DNA from: Sulfurimonadaceae bacterium
GTDB taxonomy: Bacteria > Campylobacterota > Campylobacteria > Campylobacterales > Sulfurimonadaceae
DNA length: 9,024 bases
Reading direction: 5' to 3'
Assembly (NCBI GenBank): GCA_026193155.1
Contig: JAPHSI010000249.1
Coordinates: 1-9,024 of the forward strand
The translations under genes were made by a program, and so were the position numbers. Shown in pieces: positions 1-7,126 of the stretch. Below the pieces are notes generated by a model. That model had not been told where the DNA came from. It did no database searches and saw nothing but the letters and a program-made list of their open reading frames with translations. Within the stretch, counting starts at the first letter, position 1, and every line of letters starts with the position of its first letter.

Positions 1-15
1 ATTATTATTTAAAAC

Positions 16-36
16 AAAATAATGCTAAAATAATGC
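16..36 (+). promoter_or_regulatory. Extended -10 promoter of the PAS-SpoIIE gene, inside an 11-bp tandem repeat
   Basis: TGCTAAAAT at 23-31 fits an extended -10 box (TG, one base, then TAAAAT at 26-31). Transcription would start near 38, just ahead of the AAGGA ribosome binding site at 40-44, which lies 5 bases before the ATG at 50. The ten bases AAAATAATGC occur at 16-25 and again at 27-36, an 11-bp spacing of about one helical turn. No convincing -35 box is seen, as is common in Campylobacterota. The promoter is inferred from sequence only. Confidence 0.5.
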
Positions 37-49
37 CCGAAGGATATGC

Positions 50-1144
50 ATGAGCAACAAAAGTAACATTTCAAAAAAAGAACTGTCTCTTTTAAAACAG
101 TATCAAAATATGGTTGATGAAACAAATGTTGTTTCAAAAACAGATACGCATGGGATTATTACATATGTCAACGATAAGTTTATAGACGTATCAGGGTATA
201 GCCGTGAAGAACTTATCGGCAAACCTCACAGTATAGTACGTGATCCTGGCATGTCTGCAGCTGTTTTTAAAAATATGTGGAAAACAATAAAATCAAAAAA
301 AGTTTGGCATGGAATCATCTCAAACTTAAATAAAAACGGTACAAAGTATACTTTCAAAGCTTCTGTATTCCCAATTTTTAATGAATCTGATGAAATAATT
401 GAATTTATATCAATTCGTCATGACCTTACTGAACTTATGGGACTTTACAATAAACTTGATGAAATAAATAACTACAAAACAGAACAAGAGTTATTAGCTA
501 AGAGTAAACTAGAAGCTGGAATTATAAACGATTTAGATAAAAATCAATACGATATACTGCATCATGCTTCTGATATCCTTAGCGGAGATTTTTATTCCAT
601 ATATAAAATGGATAATGGTTCAATTTTTATTTATCTTGTAGATGGTCAAGGACATGGTATTTCTCCTGCTTTAACCGTTTTTGCCATCTCTTCTATGTTA
701 AATCAGTTTGTTTATAAAATGTCCTCCATGGATGAGTTAATACAACGACTGTATCCAAATGCAAAAGATTTTCTAGCAGACAATGAGCAACTATCGTACA
801 TCATGTTGATGATAAACCCAAATAGAGATAAAATAACATACTCTTCGGGAGGTATGTATCCGTTTTTACTAAAAACCAAAAATGAACTTATAAAAGTTAA
901 AGCCAACAATACACCGTTTATGAATTTTTCTGAAGTTCCAATCCATGATACTGTAGAAGTTGAAAATTTAGAGAGACTTATTTTATTTAGTGACGGTATA
1001 GTTGAGCATCAAAATGATGAACTAGAAGATTGTTTACCTGAAGTTATGATAAAAAACTCATCAACCATAAAAGAATCATTGAGAAAAACCTCTTTATTTG
1101 ACTTTGAAGACGATGTAACAGTTATACATGTACACAATATTTAG
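50..1144 (+). CDS. PAS domain + SpoIIE-type (PP2C) serine/threonine phosphatase
   Basis: A 364-residue soluble protein with no signal peptide or membrane segment. Residues about 15-130 form a PAS sensor domain of the Aer-like kind: GIITYVN and FIDVSGYSREELIGKPHSIV, then RDPGM, then a W86-HGI stretch and NKNG. PAS domains of this type often bind FAD or heme, but the ligand cannot be read from sequence. A short helical linker (about 130-165) joins it to a SpoIIE/PP2C phosphatase domain. The expected metal-binding aspartates are present: D180 (SGDF), D198 (DGQGHG), D315 (FSDGI) and D354/D355 (DDVTV). In this family such enzymes usually dephosphorylate an anti-anti-sigma (STAS) protein in a partner-switching circuit. 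No STAS or anti-sigma gene is visible here, so the target is unknown. The start is supported by AAGGA 5 bases upstream and a promoter just ahead. The family call is firm; the signal sensed is inference. Confidence 0.9.
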   Translation: MSNKSNISKKELSLLKQYQNMVDETNVVSKTDTHGIITYVNDKFIDVSGYSREELIGKPHSIVRDPGMSAAVFKNMWKTIKSKKVWHGIISNLNKNGTKYTFKASVFPIFNESDEIIEFISIRHDLTELMGLYNKLDEINNYKTEQELLAKSKLEAGIINDLDKNQYDILHHASDILSGDFYSIYKMDNGSIFIYLVDGQGHGISPALTVFAISSMLNQFVYKMSSMDELIQRLYPNAKDFLADNEQLSYIMLMINPNRDKITYSSGGMYPFLLKTKNELIKVKANNTPFMNFSEVPIHDTVEVENLERLILFSDGIVEHQNDELEDCLPEVMIKNSSTIKESLRKTSLFDFEDDVTVIHVHNI

Positions 1145-1193
1145 AAAAGCTTATTATTTACCTTTTTTAGTATCTATTCAAATTTCACTTAAG

Positions 1194-1215
1194 AATATTA
1201 TAGTAGTATAATATT
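1194..1215 (+). promoter_or_regulatory. -10 box within a perfect 9-bp inverted repeat upstream of the EAL gene
   Basis: TATAAT at 1207-1212 is a consensus -10 box about 28 bases before the ATG at 1241. It lies in the right arm of a perfect inverted repeat: AATATTATA (1194-1202), spacer GTAG, TATAATATT (1207-1215). The repeat would lie upstream of the transcription start (near 1219), so it would act as DNA, for example as an operator, rather than as RNA. In such AT-rich DNA it may also be chance. The ribosome binding site that follows is weak: AAGG at 1235-1238, only 2 bases before the ATG. Confidence 0.45.
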
Positions 1216-1240
1216 ACATATTGATATACGACATAAGGTT

Positions 1241-3211
1241 ATGTTTACATTGAAAAAAAATACAACTTTTACAAAGATTACCGCTAAAATAATTTTTGTT
1301 ACACTTTTTATAACTTTGATACTATCTTATTCGTATGCAGAATATATGAAACGAGAAGCTATTTCTGAAGTAGCCCATATAGATGCAAAAAAAACAAGTG
1401 GCCTTGTTTTTGAAACTCTTTATACTGCGATGCAAAAAGGGTGGACAAGAGAAGATATAAACGAAATCATCACAAGACTTAACAGTGTTGATAAAAACAT
1501 GAAAATACATGTTTACAGAAGTTCTATAGTCTCTGCGCTTTATGGAGAGATTGGACAAGACAAATATGCTAGAGATAATTTTCCAGAAGTTAAAAAAGCA
1601 ATGCTTGGAGCAGAGTCTCTAAATATATCAGAAGATTCTCATATCAACTATTTTTACCCGGTTAGAGTAAAAAATGATTGTATAAAATGTCATACAAATG
1701 CTAAACATCGTGATGTACTAGGTGTAATTAACATCTCTTATCCTATTAGAGAGTTAAAGGTTTCACTAAGTTATGTGATTAACTTTTTTATCGTTTTTAT
1801 GACTGTATTCTCACTTGTCATATTTTTAGCTATTTTTATAGAACTTGATAAATACATAATTAAACCTATAAAAGACTTCTCAAATGTTATAAAAAATATT
1901 ACTAACTCGCAAGACATGAAACAGCGTATAGAAGTTAATGATAAAATTGAAGAGATAGATTCTATAAAAGATGTATTTAACTCTATGCTCGACTCAATAG
2001 AACATCAGTTTTATAACGATGCTTTAACCGGTCTTAAAAATAGACGAAGACTTGTTGAAAAACTTGAAAAAAGAGATAGTTTAGCTTTAATGATTATAAA
2101 CATAGACTCTTTTCAAGAGATTAATGATTTATATGGTGATGAAGCGGGTGATGAGTTACTTATAGAATTTTCCAAATTTTTACAAAAAATAACACCAAAA
2201 AAAGATTTTTTATATAGGCTTCATGCAGATGAGTTTGCATATTTATGCGAAGCTGATGTAGATATTAAATATTTTACAAATTATGCTGCACTCATCTGTG
2301 AAAGAATTGCTAAAAAAAGCTTTGTTCTTAACTCAAAAAATGAAATTAACCTAAGTGTTACCATCGGTTTATCCTATGGAACAGACCTATTGTTAGCAAA
2401 TGCAGATACAGCATTAGTAGCTGCTAAGAGAACAAGAAAGAACTACCTTGTTTATGATGATTCAATGGCAATGTCCAAAGAGTATGAGAAAAATTTTCTA
2501 TGGAATAAACGATTAAAAGCTGCAATTGAGGAAGATAAAATTGTACCGGTATTTCAACCTATTGTTAATTGTAAGACTCAAGAAATTGTCAAATATGAAT
2601 CGTTAATGAGAATAAAAAATGATGATGGTACTTACATTGCGCCTATACATTTCTTAGAACTGGCAAAGAAAAATAAGATGTATCATAAACTTACCAAAAT
2701 TATGATAGACAAAACATTTGAAACATTTAAAGATATAGATAAACAAGTCTCAATTAACTTGTCTGTTCAAGATATACTAAACAAAGATATTTATGAGTAT
2801 ATTATTACAAAATTGAGCAAGTGTAAAATAAGTAATAAAATTGTTTTTGAGATTATAGAGTCTGAGGGTATTGAAAACTTTGATGAAGTCTTTAGGTTTA
2901 TTAATGATATAAAAAGCTTTAATGCCAAAATTTCTATTGATGATTTTGGTACCGGCTATTCAAACTTTGAATACCTTATGAAACTCCAGGTCGATTATAT
3001 AAAAATAGACGGTTCAATGATTAAAAATATAGATGTGGATAAAAATTCTATGATGATTACACAAACTATAGTTGAATTTGCCAAAAAAATGGGTATAGAA
3101 ACTATAGCCGAATTTGTATACTCTAAAGAAGTATATGATAAAACTTTAGAGCTTGGTGTTGACTTTGCACAAGGTTATTACTTTGGAGAGCCAAAAGAGA
3201 GTGTTGAATAA
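1241..3211 (+). CDS. Membrane sensor with periplasmic CxxCH domain, HAMP, degenerate GGDEF and intact EAL (c-di-GMP phosphodiesterase)
   Basis: A 656-residue inner-membrane signalling protein. Order: TM1 (about 13-33); a periplasmic sensor (about 35-170) resembling the DUF3365/Tll0287-like family with a C147-x-x-C150-H151 heme c-type motif; TM2 (about 176-201); HAMP-like linker (about 200-256); GGDEF domain (about 257-405); EAL domain (about 420-656). The GGDEF signature reads HADEF (328-332), so both glycines needed for GTP binding are lost, and no RxxD inhibitory site precedes it; cyclase activity is unlikely. The EAL domain keeps the metal and catalytic set: E453 (as ESL), N506, E537, D567/D568 (DDFGTG), K588, E624 and Q644. 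The likely role is c-di-GMP hydrolysis controlled by a heme-bearing periplasmic domain, perhaps sensing redox state, NO or oxygen. The GGDEF remnant may bind GTP regulatorily, as in some hybrid proteins. The start keeps TM1 intact, although its ribosome binding site is poor. Activity is inferred. Confidence 0.9.
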   Translation: MFTLKKNTTFTKITAKIIFVTLFITLILSYSYAEYMKREAISEVAHIDAKKTSGLVFETLYTAMQKGWTREDINEIITRLNSVDKNMKIHVYRSSIVSALYGEIGQDKYARDNFPEVKKAMLGAESLNISEDSHINYFYPVRVKNDCIKCHTNAKHRDVLGVINISYPIRELKVSLSYVINFFIVFMTVFSLVIFLAIFIELDKYIIKPIKDFSNVIKNITNSQDMKQRIEVNDKIEEIDSIKDVFNSMLDSIEHQFYNDALTGLKNRRRLVEKLEKRDSLALMIINIDSFQEINDLYGDEAGDELLIEFSKFLQKITPKKDFLYRLHADEFAYLCEADVDIKYFTNYAALICERIAKKSFVLNSKNEINLSVTIGLSYGTDLLLANADTALVAAKRTRKNYLVYDDSMAMSKEYEKNFLWNKRLKAAIEEDKIVPVFQPIVNCKTQEIVKYESLMRIKNDDGTYIAPIHFLELAKKNKMYHKLTKIMIDKTFETFKDIDKQVSINLSVQDILNKDIYEYIITKLSKCKISNKIVFEIIESEGIENFDEVFRFINDIKSFNAKISIDDFGTGYSNFEYLMKLQVDYIKIDGSMIKNIDVDKNSMMITQTIVEFAKKMGIETIAEFVYSKEVYDKTLELGVDFAQGYYFGEPKESVE

Positions 3212-3238
3212 GTTACTTAACTGATTCAAAGCTCTTTT
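3193..3238. terminator. Bidirectional intrinsic terminator shared by two convergent genes
   Basis: A long interrupted hairpin: AAAAGAG (3193-3199) pairs with CTCTTTT (3232-3238), TTGAAT (3204-3209) with ATTCAA (3224-3229), and AGTT (3211-3214) with AACT (3219-3222) around the loop ACTT. The outer arms give a T-run on each strand, so it can end transcription from both sides. It covers the stop codon of the EAL gene (3209-3211) and that of the GNAT gene (3226-3228), which are only 14 bases apart. Confidence 0.75.
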
Positions 3239-3642
3239 ACAAACATATAGCTTTTTTTATCAAACCCCATCTTTTCATAAAACCTGTGTGCATCTACTCT
3301 CTGTAATCCAGAAGATAAAACGATACGCTCACACATGGCAACCTTGGCATAATTCACTAAATAATCAATCATTGCATCTCCATATCCACGGGAACGAACC
3401 GAGTCATACGTTACTAAATCATCTACAAAAAGATGACGTTTATGATAAAGATTTGTTTGTATAAATACACCTGCATATGTTACAAGTTCTATCCCCTCAA
3501 AGACACCTATCATCTTATAATCTTTATGTCGCATCTCATATACTAAATCTTCAAACTCTTCATATTCAAGTCCGTCTCTTAGTCGAGATAAGACCTCATA
3601 TGCTTCAGGTAATTCTTTTAAATCTAATTCTCTTATTTGCAT
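3226..3642 (-). CDS. GNAT-family N-acetyltransferase
   Basis: A 138-residue cytoplasmic protein spanning one GNAT fold, the usual length for a single-domain member. The acetyl-CoA-binding motif A is clear: LFVDDLVTYDSVRSRGYGDA, with R83-x-x-G86-x-G88 followed by the helix MIDYLVNYAK. The C-terminal motif B is HRFYEKMGF (119-127), typical of the family, with Y122 as a possible catalytic acid. These enzymes move an acetyl group from acetyl-CoA to an amine; the substrate cannot be deduced, and the neighbours give no hint. It is convergent with the EAL gene and divergent from mqo, so it is probably transcribed alone. No ribosome binding site precedes the ATG. TAAAAT on the minus strand lies only 6 bases before it (3649-3654) and TATAAG about 25 bases before it (3668-3673), so a very short or leaderless transcript is possible. 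The start is accepted because the beta-strand MQIRELDLKEL begins the fold. Confidence 0.88.
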   Translation of the reverse strand: MQIRELDLKELPEAYEVLSRLRDGLEYEEFEDLVYEMRHKDYKMIGVFEGIELVTYAGVFIQTNLYHKRHLFVDDLVTYDSVRSRGYGDAMIDYLVNYAKVAMCERIVLSSGLQRVDAHRFYEKMGFDKKSYMFVKEL

Positions 3643-3683
3643 AAATGTATTTTACACTATTTCTACCCTTATAAAACAAAAAC

Positions 3684-3717
3684 TTTTGCTATAATTTTGA
3701 CAAGGTAAAGAACAGGA
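3684..3717 (+). promoter_or_regulatory. Strong extended -10 promoter and ribosome binding site of mqo
   Basis: TTTTGCTATAAT at 3684-3695 is close to the textbook Campylobacter/Helicobacter sigma-70 promoter: an extended -10 (TG, C, TATAAT at 3690-3695) without a clear -35. Transcription should start near 3702. AGGA at 3714-3717 sits 6 bases before the ATG at 3724 and supports that start. Confidence 0.75.
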
Positions 3718-3723
3718 ATAATA

Positions 3724-5226
3724 ATGTCAACGACCAAAAATTATGAAGTAATCATCGTAGGAGCAGGAATAACCGGAACAGCTCTTGCCTACACACTTGC
3801 TAGATATACAGATATAAAATCTATAGCTATTATAGAGAAATATGAAGACGTCTCTACGCTTAACTCAAACGGAACTAGTAACTCACAAACTATTCACGCC
3901 GGAGATATAGAGACAAACTACACTCTTGAAAAAGCTTCTATCACAAAACGTACCTCTAAAATGATTGAGAGATACTGCCTAAATAATCAACTCCAGAACG
4001 AAGTGATATTTTCCCATCAAAAAATGGCACTTGGTGTCGGTGAGAAAGAAGTGGAATTTTTGCTTCACAGATTTGAGGAGTTTAATGAGCTTTTCCCTTA
4101 CCTAGAAGTTTGGGATAAAGAAAAACTAAAAGAGTTAGAACCTCGTGTAGTTTATGATGAAAACGGGAATGAAAGAACTGAACCTATAGTGGGAGTCGGG
4201 ACACAGGGTCAGTGGACTACGGTTGATTTTAAAAAACTATCGGTTGATTTCATAGAACGTGCTAAAAAAGAAGAAGGTGTAACAGTTGACTTGTACCTAA
4301 ACACGGAAGTAAAAGATATTGAACACTCATCAAAACGTGGATATGTAGTTAAAACACCTAATGGAAATTTTTATGCAGACTTTGTAGCCACAGATGCAGG
4401 TGCACATTCACTTTTCTTGGCTCATCGTATGGGCTTTGGTCACAATCTAGGCTGTTTGCCTGTTGCAGGTAGTTTTTACATGACACAAAAGAAACTTCTA
4501 AACGGTAAAGTCTATATGATTCAAAATCCAAAACTGCCATTTGCCGCACTTCACGGTGATCCTGACATACTTGCAGATGGAAACACACGTTTTGGTCCGA
4601 CTGCACTTGTTCTTCCAAAATTAGAGCGCTATAAACCCGGGACATATATGGACTTTTGGAAAACTCTAAGGTTTGATATGAACATCGTTAAAGCTCTATG
4701 GAAACTTCTTAAAGAGAGTGATATTCGCAACTATCTTTTTACAAACTTTTTATACGAAGTTCCTGTTTTAAACAAGTATCTATTTTTACGTGCAGCAAGA
4801 AAAGTAGTACCGGGACTAAAGATGGATGAGTTTGAATACGCTGAGGGTTTTGGCGGTGTAAGACCACAAGTATTAAACAAAGATGAGCAAAAACTTATGT
4901 TAGGTGAAGCATCTATATATACAGGTGAAGGTCTGATATTTAACATGACACCATCACCCGGTGCTACATCGTGTCTTGGAAATGCTGAAAGAGATGCAAA
5001 ATACATAGCTAAATATCTGGGTAAGAACTTTAATCAAGAACACTTTAACGATGAACTTACAGAGGGTGAATACTGTATACTTCCTGAACCTCTTCGTGCA
5101 CAAACAGCTGTTGTAAACTTAATACGTGCAGAAATTGAGCGTACACACGAAAAATATAAAAAAGGTGTATACCAAGGACATCCTGATCAAGAATTCTGGG
5201 ATAAACCACACTCAAAACTAAAGTAA
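3724..5226 (+). CDS. mqo: Malate:quinone oxidoreductase (FAD-dependent, membrane-associated)
   Basis: A 500-residue flavoprotein that oxidises malate to oxaloacetate and passes electrons to the quinone pool, linking the TCA cycle to respiration at the cytoplasmic face of the membrane. The FAD-binding Rossmann motif is G13-x-G15-x-x-G18 (VGAGITG) with the ribose-binding acid E38 at the end of the second strand. Family stretches include NSQTIHAGDIETNYT (53-67), LGCLPVAGSFY (242-252), NPKLPFAALHGDP (268-280), GPTALVLPKLER (291-302), GFGGVRPQVL (375-384) and MTPSPGATSCL (408-418). As I recall it, the Helicobacter pylori protein (HP0086) has closely similar motifs and is about 450 residues. This one carries roughly 50 further residues after the last shared motif (450-500, charged, ending in HSKLK). 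E. coli Mqo is more distant. It has its own promoter and no clear intrinsic terminator. The annotation is firm; the role of the tail is unknown. Confidence 0.93.
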   Translation: MSTTKNYEVIIVGAGITGTALAYTLARYTDIKSIAIIEKYEDVSTLNSNGTSNSQTIHAGDIETNYTLEKASITKRTSKMIERYCLNNQLQNEVIFSHQKMALGVGEKEVEFLLHRFEEFNELFPYLEVWDKEKLKELEPRVVYDENGNERTEPIVGVGTQGQWTTVDFKKLSVDFIERAKKEEGVTVDLYLNTEVKDIEHSSKRGYVVKTPNGNFYADFVATDAGAHSLFLAHRMGFGHNLGCLPVAGSFYMTQKKLLNGKVYMIQNPKLPFAALHGDPDILADGNTRFGPTALVLPKLERYKPGTYMDFWKTLRFDMNIVKALWKLLKESDIRNYLFTNFLYEVPVLNKYLFLRAARKVVPGLKMDEFEYAEGFGGVRPQVLNKDEQKLMLGEASIYTGEGLIFNMTPSPGATSCLGNAERDAKYIAKYLGKNFNQEHFNDELTEGEYCILPEPLRAQTAVVNLIRAEIERTHEKYKKGVYQGHPDQEFWDKPHSKLK

Positions 5227-5241
5227 CCAAGATTTAAACAA

Positions 5242-5289
5242 CTCTTAGATATAATTCGCAAAATATAACACGAAATTTATATCTAAGAG
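5242..5289 (+). repeat. Long inverted repeat joining the ABC-F promoter to its ribosome binding site
   Basis: CTCTTAGATATAA (5242-5254) is the exact reverse complement of 5277-5289. After a 2-base bulge the pairing continues, TTCG (5255-5258) with CGAA (5271-5274), giving about 17 base pairs around a 12-base loop. No T-run follows, so it is not a classical terminator. The left arm holds the -10 box and the right arm runs into the purine-rich AAGAGAGAGA (5285-5294) ahead of the ATG at 5298. The repeat itself is certain; its function is inference. Confidence 0.8.
5250..5255 (+). promoter_or_regulatory. -10 box of the ABC-F gene
   Basis: A consensus TATAAT in the gap after mqo. Transcription would begin near 5261-5263, giving a leader of about 35 bases that contains only the right arm of the surrounding inverted repeat. 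No good -35 box is visible, as for the other promoters here. Confidence 0.6.
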
Positions 5290-5297
5290 AGAGATAC

Positions 5298-6902
5298 ATG
5301 GTAACAGTTCAAAACTTAATAAAACGCTTTGGAAACAGAGTTTTATTTCAAGATATCAACCTAAAACTAGACCGTCATAAACGCTACGGTCTTATCGGTG
5401 CTAATGGTGCCGGAAAAACTACATTTTTAAAAATTTTATCTGGTCAAGATAACGAATTTGAAGGTGAAGTAATCATTCCTAAAGCGAACAAAGTCGGTGT
5501 TTTAGGACAAAATCAGTTTGCATTTGAAGACTACACTATTATGGATGCAGTTCTTTATGGAAACAAAAGATTATACGATGCTGTTAAAGAAAAAGAAGAT
5601 TTATATGCAAACGGTGATTTTGAAGATGACGCTGTAAATAACCGTTTAGCAGAACTTGAAGTTATTTCTGTAGAGGAAGATCCTACTTATGAGTATGAAG
5701 TAAACATTGGAAAAATTCTTGAAAATGTCGGAATCCCTGCATCTGACCATTACAACCTTATGAGTTCACTTGACTCTGCTGATAAGTTCAAAGTTTTACT
5801 AGCTCAAGTACTTTTCCCAAGACCAGACGTACTGTTTCTAGATGAGCCTACGAATAATCTTGATATCCAAACTATCTCTTGGCTTGAAGATGAACTGCAA
5901 CGCCATGAAGGTACTATGGTTGTTATCTCTCACGATAGACACTTTTTAAATGCAGTTGTTACAAACATACTGGATGTTGATTACCAAAAAATCCGTGAAT
6001 TCACTGGTAACTACGATGACTGGTACATTGCTGCAAATGTAATAGCAAAACAAAATGAACTTGACAATGCTAAAAAAGAGAAAGAAAAAGAGCAACTTGA
6101 AGCTTTCGTTAGAAGATTTAGCGCTAATGCATCTAAAGCAAAACAAGCAACTTCACGTCAAAAACAACTAGACAAACTTGTAATAGACGACATCAAACCA
6201 TCATCTCGCCGTGACCCTAGCATCGTATTTAAAGCTGCACGTGCAATGGGTGATGAAGCACTCGAGATTCACAATATTTCTCACGCATACGGTGAAAAAC
6301 AAGTTTTAAACAATATCACTTTAAAGTTTGAGCCGGATGAAAAAGTAGCACTTATAGGTGGAAACGGTGCAGGTAAAACAACTCTTCTTAAAATCATTAT
6401 GGAAGAGATGAAACCAACTGAGGGTGAAGTTAAATGGGGTGCTACAATAGAACCTGGGTACTTCCCTCAAGATACAGCCGATACTATCAGCGGTGACGGT
6501 ACACTTTATGATTGGTTACGTGCTTTTGATCCTAAGCGTGACATAGCTGAGATTCGTAACTGTCTTGGTCGTATGCTTTTCAACGGTGAGCAACAAGAGA
6601 AGTCGGTAGTTAGCATCTCAGGTGGTGAAAAACACCGTATGATGTTAAGTAAACTAATGTTAGAGGGTGGAAACTTTTTAGTTCTTGATGAGCCTTCAAA
6701 CCACCTTGACCTTGAGGCTATCGTTGCACTTGGTGAAGCTCTACATGAGTTCAAAGGTAATGTAATCTGTGTATCTCATGACCGTGAGTTACTAGATGCT
6801 TATGCTACACGTATCTTAGAGATACAAGAAGACGGTACTGTGGTCGACTTTAAAGGTACTTACGAAGAGTTTGCCGAAGCAAAAGAGCAAGGTAAGCTGT
6901 AG
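5298..6902 (+). CDS. ABC-F family ATPase, YbiT-like
   Basis: A 534-residue protein with two ABC ATPase domains and no membrane segment, as in ABC-F proteins, which act on the ribosome rather than in transport. Domain 1: Walker A GANGAGKT (34-41), Walker B LFLDEPTNNLD (179-189), SHDR (211-214). Then a charged, coiled linker (about 245-315), the ABC-F P-site tRNA-interaction motif, with SRFSANASK-type sequence (RRFSANASKAKQATSR, 272-287). Domain 2: Walker A GGNGAGKT (354-361), signature ISGGEK (440-445), Walker B LVLDEPSNHLD (461-471), SHDR (493-496). Both catalytic glutamates (E183, E465) are kept. Length, linker and motifs match E. coli YbiT (about 530 residues) better than EttA or Uup. In domain 1 the LSGG signature is degenerate (SSLDSADKFKVLLAQ), also a feature of YbiT. 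The likely role is rescue or tuning of stalled ribosomes. The family is firm; the exact subfamily and role are less certain. Confidence 0.92.
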   Translation: MVTVQNLIKRFGNRVLFQDINLKLDRHKRYGLIGANGAGKTTFLKILSGQDNEFEGEVIIPKANKVGVLGQNQFAFEDYTIMDAVLYGNKRLYDAVKEKEDLYANGDFEDDAVNNRLAELEVISVEEDPTYEYEVNIGKILENVGIPASDHYNLMSSLDSADKFKVLLAQVLFPRPDVLFLDEPTNNLDIQTISWLEDELQRHEGTMVVISHDRHFLNAVVTNILDVDYQKIREFTGNYDDWYIAANVIAKQNELDNAKKEKEKEQLEAFVRRFSANASKAKQATSRQKQLDKLVIDDIKPSSRRDPSIVFKAARAMGDEALEIHNISHAYGEKQVLNNITLKFEPDEKVALIGGNGAGKTTLLKIIMEEMKPTEGEVKWGATIEPGYFPQDTADTISGDGTLYDWLRAFDPKRDIAEIRNCLGRMLFNGEQQEKSVVSISGGEKHRMMLSKLMLEGGNFLVLDEPSNHLDLEAIVALGEALHEFKGNVICVSHDRELLDAYATRILEIQEDGTVVDFKGTYEEFAEAKEQGKL

Positions 6903-6946
6903 GTTTACCTATAAGCCCCTTCTCAACTTGTAATATGTAAGAGCGC

Positions 6947-6973
6947 AACTTAAATGGTAAAGTTCCTTTTTTT
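6947..6973 (+). terminator. Weak intrinsic terminator candidate after the ABC-F gene
   Basis: AACTT (6947-6951) can pair with AAGTT (6960-6964) around an 8-base loop, followed by CC and a run of seven T (6967-6973). The stem is only 5 base pairs and AT-rich, so efficiency would be low. It lies in the 266-bp non-coding gap 6903-7168, in which I see no gene on either strand. Confidence 0.35.
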
Positions 6974-7126
6974 GCCCTTGCAACTTTTTAATCTTTCCTT
7001 TTAACAGGTTATTTAAAAAATAACGAAATACTATGTTCAAATAACTATGAATGTATTTTTAACTAAAGCAGTTAAATAAAAGTACATTATATTTGTTGGT
7101 TTAATCTGTTATTTTCTAATTGTTTA

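Noticed and set aside
712..909. Minus-strand open frame of 65 codons inside the PAS-SpoIIE gene
   Set aside because: It lies wholly within a clear phosphatase domain on the other strand, has no ribosome binding site and shows no family features.
1145..1171. Terminator after the PAS-SpoIIE gene (AAAAG ... CTTTTTT)
   Set aside because: Only five AT-rich pairs with a 12-base loop; too weak to call.
4358..5006. Minus-strand open frames inside mqo
   Set aside because: They are antisense shadows of a well-conserved enzyme gene, with composition unlike a real protein and no start signals.
5242..5289. Inverted repeat as an intrinsic terminator for mqo
   Set aside because: No T-run follows either arm in the mqo direction; the next bases are purine-rich and lead into the ABC-F start.
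5946..6754. Minus-strand open frames inside the ABC-F gene
   Set aside because: Same reason: fully covered by a conserved gene, without recognisable domains.
6896..6918. Hairpin over the ABC-F stop codon (GCTGTAGG-TTTA-CCTATAAGC)
   Set aside because: A stem with a bulge and a G-U pair is possible, but it is followed by CCCC rather than T, so termination there is unsupported.
7008..7024. GTTATTT-AAA-AAATAAC hairpin as terminator or small RNA
   Set aside because: The stem is made of A/T except for one G-C pair, the loop is only three A, and no T-run follows; such hairpins are expected by chance here.
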